Source of the DNA: Chromera velia
Taxonomy: Eukaryota; Sar; Chromeraceae
DNA length: 24,710 nt
Reading direction: 5' to 3'
Assembly (NCBI GenBank): GCA_018398765.1
Contig: JAHBMJ010001957.1
Coordinates: 1-24,710 of the forward strand
Shown here: positions 1-10,391 of the stretch, one piece after another
Numbering within the stretch: position 1 is the first letter of the stretch
Layout of the letters: each line of letters starts with the position of its first letter
Translations under genes and position numbers: made by a program
Notes under the pieces: generated by a model
Told to the model about the DNA's origin: nothing
Database searches by the model: none
What the model saw: the letters and a program-made list of their open reading frames with translations, nothing else

Positions 1-139
1 GGGGGGAGGGAAAGGAATGCATCCTTTTCATCTTTTCCCTCATCTGAAGCAATGTGCACAGGCACTCTACACAGACAGAGGAATGCACCCTTTTGCAAGA
101 GAAAGACTAAAAGGAAGCGTAGGGCAGAGAGGAACATAG

Positions 140-925
140 GTAGTCAACGAGAGGGTGGACGGGATAGAGAGATGGCTGCTGAAGAGAACAAAAAATGAGC
201 TAGACGAGAAGAAGAGAGAGGTGTTTGCACATAGAATAGAAAGAAACATAAGAGAGAAGAGCAGTCAGGAGAAGGCAGAACTGACACTGTCAGGAGTGAT
301 GATGGCTGACGTGCATAGAAAGGTCTTAAATGGAAACTGTCTCCACCTTTCTTTGTTTGAAGACAGAGCAGGTAGAAAGGTTAGCTCGACAATCAAAATA
401 GACAGAGAGAGAATAGGGAGAGCCCCTTTTTGCTATACGAGAGTGGCGCTGCGATTAGAAAACAGGAGGAGAGCAGCATGCAGGGTAGGAGACAGGGCTG
501 TGGCTGCGACTCAGGGAAAAATTCTGGTAAGGGGGGGAGAGAAGGTGCCGTTACAGAAAAGGATGTGCCAGTTCTGTCGAGGGTGGTTGGGAATCGAGGT
601 GGTGGAAGATGAAATGCATCTGGTGACAGAATGTCCTGTTTTTAACAGAGACAGAGCAGAGATGTTCAGAAAGATAGAAGAGAAATGGGACAGCAAGATG
701 GAAGAAAGAGCCAGAAAGGCAGCCACAGAAAGAGAAGGGCTCAACAGAGAAGAGGGAAAAAGGGACAACTCGACGCTTTTCTGTTTTCTGATGAATAAAT
801 GTCATGCCGGAGTGGATGAGTTTTTGGGATGGGCGTCATTCAGACGAAGGGTGTTTGAGGAGTGTCCAGGACGGTACGGACACATGCAGGAATCACCGGA
901 AGGCAGCGGGCGATCGAGAGACTAA
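140..925 (+). pseudogene. 3' end of a non-LTR retrotransposon ORF (reverse-transcriptase protein C-terminus), 5'-truncated
   Basis: An open frame of about 260 codons with no ATG at its start and an in-frame stop just upstream (about 137), so it is a fragment. Near residue 136 it has a zinc-knuckle-like motif, C-x2-C followed by H-x4-C (MCQFC ... HLVTECP). This motif is typical of the region after the reverse transcriptase domain in non-LTR retrotransposons, where it helps bind template RNA. The preceding basic stretch (NRRRAACRVG, then LVRGGEKVPLQKR) also fits. The catalytic RT domain is absent, so this copy cannot move by itself. A second frame (about 895-1212) stays open past the stop, which suggests a frameshift. 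The family assignment rests on the motif and on the repetitive tail downstream; the clade cannot be named. Confidence 0.65.
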
Positions 926-1384
926 CAAAAGAATATGAGGAGACAATTGATAACTTAGAGATGACTGAAGGAGCATTAGGGTGGGGAAGGAGGGAGCCGC
1001 AGAAGAAGATTGATAAAGCAAACAAAAAGAGCGAGGAAGCCCAAATTATATGCCGTTTCAGATCAATTTTCAGGCCGGAAAGCCAACGCGGATCCAGAGC
1101 CGTGGCTCGAATAACGAACAATCATGCAGCAGCGGCCAGGGCAACAGACTCTGGCGGGCCTCGGTGGGGTCTGATACCTCAGCTTAGGCTCGGGAACGCC
1201 CCGCCCTGCTAGCTCTGGTGACAGATAGACATAGCGGGAAGGCCCTAGGGCGGAACATATCAATCAATCAATCAATCAATCAAATTAGGCTGGGGAACGC
1301 CCTGCCCTGCTAGTTCTGGCGACAGATAGACATAGCGAGAAGGCCCTAGGGCGGAACATATTAATCAATCAATCAATCAATCAT
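926..1384 (+). mobile_element. 3' untranslated region and duplicated tail of the non-LTR element
   Basis: After the degenerate ORF the sequence becomes a GC-rich non-coding stretch ending in a run of (ATCA)n at about 1260-1283. A short simple-repeat tail instead of poly(A) is known for several non-LTR clades. The last ~100 nt (from TTAGGCT at 1184) recurs from TTAGGCT at 1285 with a handful of substitutions, ending in its own (ATCA)n tail at about 1362-1384. Beyond that the DNA turns abruptly AT-rich, which marks the element boundary. Confidence 0.6.
1184..1384 (+). repeat. Tandem pair of the element's 3' terminus, period 101 bp
   Basis: Copy 1 covers 1184-1283 and copy 2 covers 1285-1384. 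Both share the core GACAGATAGACATAGCG and the end AAGGCCCTAGGGCGGAACAT before the ATCA tail. They differ at several positions, so this is a real biological duplication and not an assembly echo. Confidence 0.75.
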
Positions 1385-1790
1385 ACTATAAAAGTTTCTC
1401 TTGTGTCTTGACCTAGATTTTGACTGATCCTGAATGGTCAAACTATAATAAACTACAAGAGAGTTAATATCCAAAAAAGTTTTCACGTCTAAAAAAAATT
1501 TAAAACAAAAATGTATGGAGTTAAAACCTGCGGCATGTTATAGAAAAGTAATGGTCAAATTAAATTTCTCTGAGTTTGAGTCGTTTGGTTGATTTAAAAC
1601 CTAATTGAAAGGTACCGAGATTCTTAGTTTTTTTTTGTCATTTCACAATTGTCCTTACTAAGGCTTATTTACCCTTACTTATAGCCAACACAGTTACGTG
1701 GAATTATAAACTATGATCGATCAACCAATAAGAAAAAAAAAAAAAACAATCAAAGGAAATCGAAAGAAAACACCAGACACTTGCAGAAGC
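1385..1790. other. AT-rich non-coding stretch
   Basis: AT-rich with T and A runs (A run at about 1733-1746). I see no open frame, repeat family or RNA structure that I can support. Confidence 0.5.
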
Positions 1791-2254
1791 GGTGAGACTA
1801 AAGAAAGTCTAAAGAAAGCGCACGAAACCATAAGCCAATCCGCCAAGCGTACCTAGGTCTCCACTGCCTTGAACTGTAACAACACCCTCCGCTGCTACTG
1901 CCGGCTGCTGCTCTGGGGGGGATTTCTTTTTCGTTTTTAACAGGCTGTTCAGAGCCTGTTCGATGCCGCGCTGGGGAGTCTCGGGGAGTCTTTGGCTCCC
2001 CGACTCGCCCCCCTCCCTCCACGTCTCTCTCCCCACCCCCCTCAGCCACACTATCGGGCTCCTGCCAGTGGTCTAGAGTGAGCAGGAACGTATGTCGAGC
2101 TCGGGAATGAACAAGGCGGATGGCTCTGGACTCCAATCCCCCAATCACCTTTCCCGAGCTGTCGATCTCTGCAAGAGATCTGATCCCTCCTGCAGCAGTG
2201 CCTCCTCACCCTTTCTGTCGTAGGGCAGCTCTAGCTTGCGCGCGTTCCTGCACG

Positions 2255-2653
2255 TCAGGGCTGTCGACACTGATTGGCACGGAACTCCACGTCACGCCTG
2301 CTCCTACGATCTCTTGTTTGAACATGAGAAAAAAGCTGCATGACGTCTTGGAGGGCTTCCTCGAGAATAGTCGCTGCCAGCTTGTTCGTGACCAGCTGCG
2401 CAACAATCTTCCGAAGTGCCCTCCCCCCTCCGACGTGCTGGCGCACCGTTGCGTGAGGAGGACCAGCGCACGGTGATCTGCCTCCACACTGCATGTGACC
2501 CTTCTTCAGCAGGACGGAGGCTATTGACCTGCAATTCCTTGGAGGTACCTCCGGTGTTCTCTTCTTCTTTCGTGATCTGCGAAGCATTGCTGCACACGGG
2601 AGGAGACGAAGAGGTATGCCGTCTCGAGGAGAGACAGGCATCGGGGGAGGCAC
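2255..2653 (-). CDS. Possible exon of an unrecognised minus-strand gene
   Basis: The minus strand stays open for about 130 codons. The part at about 2440-2310 has the look of real protein: ALRKIVAQLVTNKLAATI then LEEALQDVMQLFSHV, an amphipathic helical stretch. A plausible acceptor (cctcccgtgtgcag) lies near 2590 on the minus strand. It is downstream of the longer open segment at 3023-3727 on the same strand and may be a later exon of that gene. No domain is recognised. Overlapping frames on both strands are also open, so coding status is unproven. Confidence 0.3.
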   Translation of the reverse strand: MPPPMPVSPRDGIPLRLLPCAAMLRRSRKKKRTPEVPPRNCRSIASVLLKKGHMQCGGRSPCAGPPHATVRQHVGGGRALRKIVAQLVTNKLAATILEEALQDVMQLFSHVQTRDRRSRRDVEFRANQCRQP

Positions 2654-3022
2654 TGTGGCGCAGGGAGGGGGGGCGAAACCACTGTTTGCGCGGGAGGTGA
2701 AGGAGGGACGAAGCGAGAGGCAACCGTTAGAGCTCCACTCTCAGACGGAATGGCGGAAGAGGGGACAGCGGTGAGCCGGTGAGGGTGGTCGAAGTGGTAG
2801 TTGGGGATGACTGGAGCTGCATGCCGTGTCGTTGTCCATAGGAACAAGAGGAGGGTCTGCAGGCTGAGGGCAGCCTCTCTCTCCGCGATACGACCGACTC
2901 CGTCGAGGTTCCAGAGGGGTTGGTGGAGAAGTAGGACGTAATGGGGCGAAAAAAGGATTCGAGGAACGAAAAGAGCGGATTGAGTTGTGTGTCGTTGAGG
3001 GGGGTGGTTGCGAGGGAGCGTC

Positions 3023-3727
3023 CTACCAGAAGATAGAATTCAGGGGGTCACTTCTGATGCAGGAGGGGTCTAGTTCTCTTGCCCACCTAGAGAGGAGATC
3101 GTAGCAATCCTGTGCCACAGCCCTGTGCATCATGCGGAGGTCACAAAGTTTTCGAATCTCCGTGCCTCTGAAGACGCGGCAGTCAGCGACTTTCGCAAGA
3201 TCAGGAAGCAGGTTTTTCATACCCCTCGCTCTGTCTATCAATGCTGATGCGAACTCTTCTGCATCGTTGCTGGACAGAAAGAACGACAACTCGCAGACGA
3301 TGAACTTGAACGCCCCCCCCCCCCGGGAACCCAACTCCCCTTGTCCTCTGTGCTGAAAGGCTGGGTTCGAAACACACGGAGAGTCTGCAGCGAACATGGA
3401 GGATATGGAATGACCAACTGCCTTCACAGACGCGAGACAAAATCGGTCTGTAGACCCTTGATGGGCCCCGACAAAGGCATTCAAGCTGCTGTCTGCTCCA
3501 TGATCATAGCTTCCCTCCCCCTTCTCGATCTTAAAGAATGCAAGGGATGGGGGTGACGAGAAGGTCCACGGGGTCATACTGTCAGATGTCGTCTCCTTTC
3601 TCCCGCCTTCGGACTCCGATTCGTTTCCTTTCACATGGGGCTTCTTTCTCATCAAATCAGAAATGGGAAGAAACAGCGGAGCGCCTTCCTTCGGGACAAC
3701 TCTGATCTCCATAGGCAGGATCGACAC
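3023..3727 (-). CDS. Unrecognised minus-strand coding segment
   Basis: A 234-codon open stretch ending in TAG at 3023. The first ATG is at about 3712 (MEIRVVPKEGAPLF). It contains a Ser/Glu-rich part, then SSPPSLAFFKIEKGEG, and a more globular C-terminal half (AEEFASALIDRARGMKNLL; HRAVAQDCYDLLSRWAREL). AG|GTGGGC within LLSRW could be a splice donor, so the stop may not be the true end. The N-terminal third has a diverged copy about 2 kb away (5393-5793). I recognise no domain. The same frame continues upstream through one in-frame TGA at 3767-3769 into the segment at 3767-4003. Confidence 0.4.
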   Translation of the reverse strand: MSILPMEIRVVPKEGAPLFLPISDLMRKKPHVKGNESESEGGRKETTSDSMTPWTFSSPPSLAFFKIEKGEGSYDHGADSSLNAFVGAHQGSTDRFCLASVKAVGHSISSMFAADSPCVSNPAFQHRGQGELGSRGGGAFKFIVCELSFFLSSNDAEEFASALIDRARGMKNLLPDLAKVADCRVFRGTEIRKLCDLRMMHRAVAQDCYDLLSRWARELDPSCIRSDPLNSIFW

Positions 3728-3766
3728 ACTCCCTTGAAAACACTCGATCGTTTTTCTTTTGTCCCC

Positions 3767-4003
3767 TCAGTTTGTTCCATAGAAGGCGTCCCATGGGTCT
3801 TCAGGACGTGCCACTTGCAATTCCGTTCCCTTGACTGCCTTGCAAGACTCTTTCGCGAGGCAGGGCAAAAAGAGAGTTACTTCATCTGAGCCTGCAAAGG
3901 GGAGTTCCAACAAAGTGAAAAGTGAATGCAAACACTGAATAGAGGCAGGATGCAAAAATAGGTTCGGATCAGTGGCCCACGCATGCAGGGCCATGCACAC
4001 CAA
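3767..4003 (-). CDS. Possible exon upstream of the 3023-3727 segment, ends in an in-frame TGA
   Basis: The minus strand encodes a segment ending ELQVARPEDPWDAFYGTN followed by TGA. Two acceptor-like sites lie inside: gcctctattcag, and a stronger ctcccctttgcag just before GSDEVTLFLP. The frame is the same as that of the 3023-3727 segment, with only the single TGA between them. It could be a terminal exon of an upstream gene, or one gene broken by a nonsense mutation. No domain is recognised. Confidence 0.3.
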   Translation of the reverse strand: MVCMALHAWATDPNLFLHPASIQCLHSLFTLLELPFAGSDEVTLFLPCLAKESCKAVKGTELQVARPEDPWDAFYGTN

Positions 4004-4500
4004 AAATTTACTCAGACGTGCACGGGAGGAGTCAGAAGTAGATAGGGAGACCTGCCGGAAAATCAGAGTCCGAATGAGGCCAGGAAGAGAAAATTAACGC
4101 ACACCCGGTAGGGAGACTCATACTAAAAAGAACCATGCAGAGACAAAAATGGCATTCAATTTGTTTTCTGCCCTGATGTTCAGGTGAGAAGCAGAAGGAA
4201 ACTTACAGTGGAGAAGAGGCAGAGACCAACGTTCAAAAGCAAAGTGGCGGGAAAAGAGCGAGTACTCTAGGCGAAAACTACATACTTCACGCAGACAGAT
4301 GTCATCAGAATTCGAGACGGCCAGGCAAACGAAGACAGAAGAAAAGACAGACCAAGAGATTGGCAGAGAGATGCACGTGCAAAGGGGGAAGGGGCAAAGA
4401 AACTCGCACTGACCGCAACTCTCTTCAAAAGAGACACAGAATCACCTCGAGGACCCTGCTTCGCATGCTGGAGGGATTTCTGCACAACCAAGGTCCGTCT

Positions 4501-4512
4501 CGACAGACAGAC

Positions 4513-4577
<65 letters not shown>

Positions 4578-4599
4578 GGCAGACAAACAGACAGACGCA
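4501..4599. repeat. (CAGA)n microsatellite
   Basis: About 24 imperfect tetranucleotide units. It produces meaningless Thr/Asp/Arg/Gln and Val/Cys/Leu/Ser frames that are not genes. Confidence 0.9.
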
Positions 4600-4710
4600 C
4601 GAACAGTTTTCCCCTCTGTTTTCTCTTCACGTACGCGAAACACAGAGAGACACAGTTCGATTGTTCATTCTTTCTGTTTAAAACAATATTCCTTTCGTAT
4701 TTTCGCACGC

Positions 4711-4729
4711 GCGCACACACACACACACA
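4711..4729. repeat. Short (CA)n repeat
   Basis: A dinucleotide run preceded by CGCGCG, followed by a G-run and purine-rich GAGA sequence up to about 4850. The wider stretch 4003-5390 shows only simple-sequence DNA and no gene I can support. Confidence 0.8.
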
Positions 4730-5392
4730 GGGGGGGAGGGGGACAGAGAGAGGGAGAAGCGACAGAACAGCCAGAAAAAGAGAAAGGGAGAGTCAACGGG
4801 GGAGAGTAGAAAGAGACAGAGAGACCGAGGCAGAGAAAGAAGAGGGACATGCACAAATCTCGTTCAACAAAACAAAGAGAATGAAGCAGATATCATAGGT
4901 TAACGCGATTTCATTTTGGAAGGAGTAGGGAACAGACGAACCGTGGCAAACACTCAGTCTGGAAAAACGACCGCGTTGGCGATAAGGACCTCCCCGACGA
5001 TCTCTCCCTTGATCCCTTTCACGGTTCCTGCAGAAGTCGTTGTGTGAATTATCCGAATGCTCTGACCCAAACCACTGGATATCAAACAACTCAAGCATGC
5101 AGGCAGGGCAACCGTTCCCCAGATCTGTTCAACAAATGTCCTGCACAGTGTCCCTCTTCAATCCCACACAAGAAACCTCCGTACCACTTTTTTGATGGAC
5201 CGATCTCCCTTCTTCTCTCTCTCTCATACACAGAGACAGGCACTCACACAGACACATCTAGAGAGAAAGAGAGAAAGTGAAGGATGGATTAGGCAACAAA
5301 AAAGAGACAGCCACACATCAAAAGCAGAGGAAGGAGACAAAAGGAACCAACCATAACTCAAAGATCCCTCAGCTCGACTCACACCAAGAACC

Positions 5393-5793
5393 CTATTGCC
5401 TCTTCACCCCTCCTCCAAGGTTTTCCCCGGCGACGTCCTCACTGCGGTCTTCTCCGTATCTTTCTGCGAACCCTTCCTGCGTCTCGATTTTAAATGTGGC
5501 GAGGGACGGAGGAGATGACAACGTCGACAAGGCGACAGACTTCGACTCCTCTCCCCCGCCTTCGGTGCTCCCCTCCTTCTCACAGGGCCTTTTCCGCATG
5601 GAGTGAGAGACAGAGGGAGAGTCTTCGGCACGACTTTGATCTCCTCTCCCAACATCGGGAGATCCGGATGCGAGGTGATGACTTCGGAGGTGTGTTTGTG
5701 GCGCAGGTTCGAGGAAAGGGGGACAAGATGGAGGCTGATGTTCATTGGCACGGGGGGGTCTTCTGGATGACGATGCGGCCGTGAGTTGCCCAC
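5393..5793 (-). pseudogene. Diverged, frameshifted copy of part of the 3023-3727 segment
   Basis: On the minus strand, EEIKVVPK in one frame and SSPPSLATFKIETQEG in another match EIRVVPKEG and SSPPSLAFFKIEKGEG of the segment at 3720-3510, in the same order. The DNA also aligns over the shared CCCGCCTTCGG block. Joining the two halves needs a frame change and a gap of about 15-20 nt, so this copy looks broken, unless an unseen intron restores the frame. The shared C-terminal half of the first segment is not found here. Confidence 0.45.
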
Positions 5794-5799
5794 ACGCTA

Positions 5800-6880
5800 G
5801 CCCCCACGTCGTGTAATTCAGGTGGGGAATGACCTATGATCGATGTTTGTCTTTCGCAGATCAGGATGACTGCTGTTGGGGCAGTGGAAGGAAGTGAAGG
5901 TGGAGAGCGGAGGCTCACGCACGACGCAGAAACCCTCCAGATAATCGAAGAGCTTGCAAGGCATGGAGGTCCTGGCGTCTCTTGACGGCTGAGGGGTGTG
6001 AACTCGAGACGACCCCGTCAAAGCATGTCAGAGCGCCTCCTCAAGCTGCCGGAGACGGTGCCTCTGTGCCGAGGCAGTGAAGGGGAAGGAGTTCCCGGAG
6101 GCAGGACCCCAAGACCCCTGCATGCATGAAACGGACCTCCATGGGAGCAGAAAAGAGGACATGCCTTTCTGGCACGGCGTCTCCTCGATCCCTCATCATC
6201 CTTTTCGTTGAGTGAACAATGTCTTCTTCTTTTCGATCATTCGCACTGCCGGTAGGACGCTCTTCGAGCCCCTTGCGCAATCTCGCCCATATGGTATAAT
6301 CTAATGATGTGAACGATGGTGGAATGTCTCAAAACCACCCGGTGGAACGGATGTTTACAATAAACATCGCACACTATTGTTTTTTTTTTTGGAGCTGCAC
6401 AACGTTGCGCATGCATGCAACACATCGCAACATGCAACATGCAGACGCGTTGCGCGCAACATAGATACACCCCGAGGGAAGCGCGGGAATTATACGGACT
6501 CATTGCAGCTTTTCCATTGATAACTCGGAGCGCGTATGCATGGCAGCCCGTCTACATGTGCGGATACTTGCATGCCAGGTTGAAACTGGAAGGCGTCCGG
6601 CTTTGTGGTGCAACCTGCGGTGCCAACAACGGAATCAGCTGTTGGTCACTGCACTCATGTAACGGGCGGCCCAACAGCGGCATCTGAAAGTGGATCGATG
6701 TGAAGAGACCGTGAAAGAGAGCGCGAGAAAGACAAATATATCTGTGTGCGCCGCGGGGTGCTCATATAAATGGCTTGTTTTTTCTGGTTGTTCTGTTGAA
6801 ATTGTGGAATCTCGGAAAGAGTTGAAGCGAACAAAACGCTCACCTGCAAAACTCAAGCAGCGACCTCTAATTTAAAGTAC
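5800..6880. other. No gene supported
   Basis: Only short overlapping open frames are present. A palindrome-rich patch (repeats of GCAACATG and ACGCGTTGCGCGCAAC) lies at 6395-6465. The run of T at 6380-6391 is the only other simple sequence. Exons of flanking genes cannot be excluded. Confidence 0.3.
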
Positions 6881-6888
6881 TTCAAGAA

Positions 6889-7275
6889 ATGGATGTCCCG
6901 CAAGAAGCTTGGAGGCAGATCCCTTCTGTGGGGTGTCATCGGAGACAGCACCACAAACTGTCACAGGATGCTGCAACGCGGTCGCAGCGGGCCGCCAGAG
7001 GGATGGATCGAGAAAACAGAACAGAGCCCCCTTTCTCTACAGTGATCAGATTGAGGGAAGAAAGGGCTGGTCTCCTGAATGGGCCCTTCATGAGAAGGCT
7101 GAGGGCTCTGAAGTTCATGTACCAGCTGCAGCTCCTGTCTCCTCAATCCACAACGACAATTGGTCTGTCTGGCAAAAAACACAGAATAGACACAAGCATC
7201 TGTTGCAGTGCTTGCCCTGTTTGCGTGAATTCGAGGTCTGAATATGTCCTTCCTTTGTTTTCTTTCTCTCTGTAA
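6889..7275 (+). CDS. Possible first exon of an unrecognised plus-strand gene
   Basis: An ATG at 6889 opens a frame of 128 codons (MDVPQEAWRQIP ... FSTVIRLREERAGLLNGPF). A GTAAGC donor-like site lies at the stop (about 7273), so the stop may be intronic. A second plus frame, 6909-7241, is also open and equally plausible (PFCGVSSETAPQ ... CLREFE followed by GTCTGA). I could not join either to the 7449-8467 segment in a way that decides between them, and recognise no domain. Confidence 0.25.
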   Translation: MDVPQEAWRQIPSVGCHRRQHHKLSQDAATRSQRAARGMDRENRTEPPFSTVIRLREERAGLLNGPFMRRLRALKFMYQLQLLSPQSTTTIGLSGKKHRIDTSICCSACPVCVNSRSEYVLPLFSFSL

Positions 7276-7448
7276 GCACGTGACACTGGGCCTGTCTCAC
7301 GAAAGCCTTCTATTTTTCTTTTCTGAACACCCATATTGATACGTCTCTATTCTCGACAAGTTCATAAATGCATTCCTTTTTGAATAGAATCGCCCGGCAT
7401 CTGCCTCACTCAATCTGACTGCATGTGTGTCTGTATGCCTCAATTCAG

Positions 7449-8467
7449 GACACGTGGAGTACCGCATTGGAGGCAATGTGCGGGAGGTCCAGCGATTCGT
7501 GCGGAGACTGAAAGCCGCGGGGTTTCTTCCCCAAGCCCAGCCTGGCAGAGGACCGCACCCACTCACAGGCATGAGAGCGCCCACAGCTCCTGGTGTGGTC
7601 GCAGGGCGCCAAGCATTGCCAAGTGTGGCTGCAATTCCGGTGTCTCTGATCTTTCCCGGATGTTCTGTACGAAAGACCCTCCTTGTCACTCCGGACAGGG
7701 GGGGGCGTCTCGACGCAGTAGCCCTGACACAGGCAGCTCAGAACAAGGTGAGAGGATGCAAGAAGGGGGCAGAATTGTTCGTCAGCCGTGCTGTGGCGAT
7801 TGCTGCAGGTTTTGTTTTTGAGTCCGATTGCCAACCGGTGACTCAGAGCAGTCCTGAGAACCGCCGCAGACATCCAACCAGAGCTGCAGCCGCTCTGACC
7901 GTCCCGCAGCAGCAGCAGATTCAGGGCCGGGTTGGAGGTACAGTCAGAGGGGCTCAGGTTTGTAGTGCGGGTTCGAATTGGGTTCGCCTGAAGGAGGTGG
8001 AATGGAAGGAAGATGAGGGAGATGAAGGGGAGGGGAGAAGGGATGTCGACAGTGAAAGTCAGCCTCAGGCTGGGGGGACTGAGGGGGATCCATTCTGGAC
8101 CATCCTGAAGGAGCTTCTCTCCGCTAGCAGCAACAAAACTCTACAAATGGTTCTGACCACCCAATCCTTCATGGAAACACACCCCATCACGGCACTCCCG
8201 GGGCCCTCCCCTCCCTGTCAGGCTCTGACTAGGGCCCCGACGCAGACAGGGGGAGCGGAAGAGAGAGACACAAAGACCCCCTGTCTCTCAGACCTCCAAC
8301 TGCCGCGCCGCCCCCGCAACTCCAACCGGAAGCGGGCTAGAAGAGGCCGAAGAATGACGACTGCTCGCAGAAACCGCAAATCTGCCTGTCGGGCCCGTTG
8401 GTTTTCAACAGGTGGAAACACCTGCCTTCCCAGAGGCGAAACGTCTCCGCCTGGGTTGGAGGGATGA
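7449..8467 (+). CDS. Probable exon of an unrecognised plus-strand gene
   Basis: A long open frame (about 340 codons, stop TGA at 8465-8467) that begins just after a good acceptor (tgcctcaattcag at 7448). A frame this long is unlikely by chance. It starts HVEYRIGGNVREVQRFVRRL, which looks like a folded basic segment. A Gln run and acidic region follow (PQQQQIQG; WKEDEGDEGEGRR), then WTILKELLSASSNKTLQM, and the end is Arg/Ser-rich and low in complexity (NRKRARRGRRMTTARRN). Internal acceptor-like sites (for example gattgctgcag near 7808) mean the true exon could be shorter. No domain is recognised. Confidence 0.4.
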
Positions 8468-8857
8468 GAGCCTCGATCTATCGGCAGAGCCGTCCACCAC
8501 TCACAGAGACACGTCTGACAAGTGAGAGGGTCCAGCCTCCGACTTCAATGGGATCGCAAGCAGGAGTCAGGGGTGCTGGTTCAGGGGCGACTTCGGGTGC
8601 GAGAAGTGGAAGAGCGGCTTCAAGAGCCGGTGCTCTTCGGCCAACGTCCCTTCGGGAATGGCCTGTCCTCAGCCGACAATGAGCAGACAATTCAGCTTTG
8701 CTATAGTCTGCGCTGCGTCTAGCATGAATGTGCGTTGAATGAATGCGTTTTCCTTTGCTGGATGTTGCATCAGACTCTCACAGCTTTCAAGTTGGATCGG
8801 TCTTCTACTTTGATTCAGGAGGCAGACCGTCGCAGTGACAATTCAGCCTGAGTCTGC

Positions 8858-8894
8858 TTTCTTCTTCTTCTTCTTCTTCTTCTTCTTCTTCTTT
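8858..8894. repeat. (CTT)n microsatellite
   Basis: A clean trinucleotide run of about 12 units at the left edge of the AT-rich island. Confidence 0.9.
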
Positions 8895-10130
8895 TCACAA
8901 TCTTGAACGTCTAATGTGTGTTCAACTGTGTTGATGTTTTGATTCGTTACAACAGAATAAAACCTAGAATAAGACACCACAAAGCTTTTCAAATACATGA
9001 GACTTACGGTACGTGTGCTGCCATTGCAGCTTGGCGCTGCCAATATATAGTGCAAACTATATAACTAGCTATATAATCATATGAGTAACTTCAACCTGTG
9101 TTAATCAGAATCTTAATCTTTTATCATTGTACAAAAAATTTTGTTGCTTAGTCTTTTATAGTTTTAAGAATCATTGCTACGTCTATTCTTGGTTATATTA
9201 CTAGAATCTAAGTCATACGTTCGGTAATTCAAAAAGATTATATTTGATGATCGCATACGATCCTTAACATAATTATAGTAGCAAACCAATATTTGGTAGT
9301 GGACTGCTGGGACTCCCTACTAGTCCTTAGGGACTCTCAGAACATGAAATCCTATATCGTATCCTATATTCTATCCTGGCAGTTTGATTAATTTCTAAAT
9401 CAATTTAAAGATAATTTGAATAAAAAAGTTAGGCCATATACCAAACCTTTAATACTAGCTTTAATACTTATATTGTAGAAAAAGAATTTGATTTAAATAT
9501 AAAGGGGGAATGCATTTTGAGATCTGTTCCTAGCACGTTCACCTTATTTTGGTGCTTCCATTCCTCTATATAACACTGTAACACATCTGGCTACATTATA
9601 ACATTCTAGGTTCTACTCGATCAGTCTTTTACGGTTCAGTCGTATTTCAGTCGTCCATGAGAATGAGTATACTGCTGATCGAATCCCCCCATCTCTCCCC
9701 CTTCATCGAAGTGGCCTCGCATCATTGAGTTGCATGCCCTTGATGCTACTAGCCCTGATGCACGCACTTGCTGCTAGACTTGCTGCTTATAGGTGGGCAA
9801 CTTATGATTTAAATATAATGAACTTCATTTAGAAATTAAAATTAAAATATATATAGTGAACAATTTTAGTTATAATTAACTTACACTGCCAGTGATGTAC
9901 AAGGTTTTTGTTTGAAATGACTTTCTTTACACAATTTAGTCAGACAAATGAGTGATTGAAATCACAGACAATTTTTTTTACTAGTAATAGTAATTTTAAG
10001 ATAAATGTTTTTAAATCTTTCTAACGTGGCAGGCCGCAGCATGCCCGGTACGAATCTAGGTACGAATAAACATTTGTTTCAGACTTTCAGTACTTTGTTT
10101 TATGTATAGTCACATATTGTTGAAGATTTT
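8895..10130. other. AT-rich, gene-free, CTAG-rich island
   Basis: About 1.2 kb of strongly AT-rich DNA with frequent stops in all frames. By eye I count about ten CTAG tetranucleotides, roughly three times what the base composition predicts. Short local echoes occur (TCCTATATCGTATCCTATAT at 9350; GGGACTC repeated near 9310-9340). No terminal inverted repeats or coding frame could be recognised. It resembles the island at 21780-22640 in composition and CTAG density. Confidence 0.55.
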
Positions 10131-10391
10131 GTGTAAAGATGGGCAAATTACAGGGCAATAAGAAACGGTCAACAAACCAGGCGAGCTCACACTTTGCCTC
10201 ATGGACCGCGCGACACGCGTAATAATTGGCAGCGCAGCTGAAAATTCACGTTTGAACCATCGATTTAAAATGAATTCGCCCGCGCGCACTCCAACAATCT
10301 GCACAGTGCACGCTTGAAGCCAAAGCAGTACTGCTTGGACGAGCTGCAATACCGGTGTTGCACGTCGAGAAGAAGGAACCAAAAGCGTCAT

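Noticed and set aside
155-925. Intact retrotransposon protein gene
   Set aside because: No start codon, no RT catalytic domain in the window, upstream stop and a probable frameshift.
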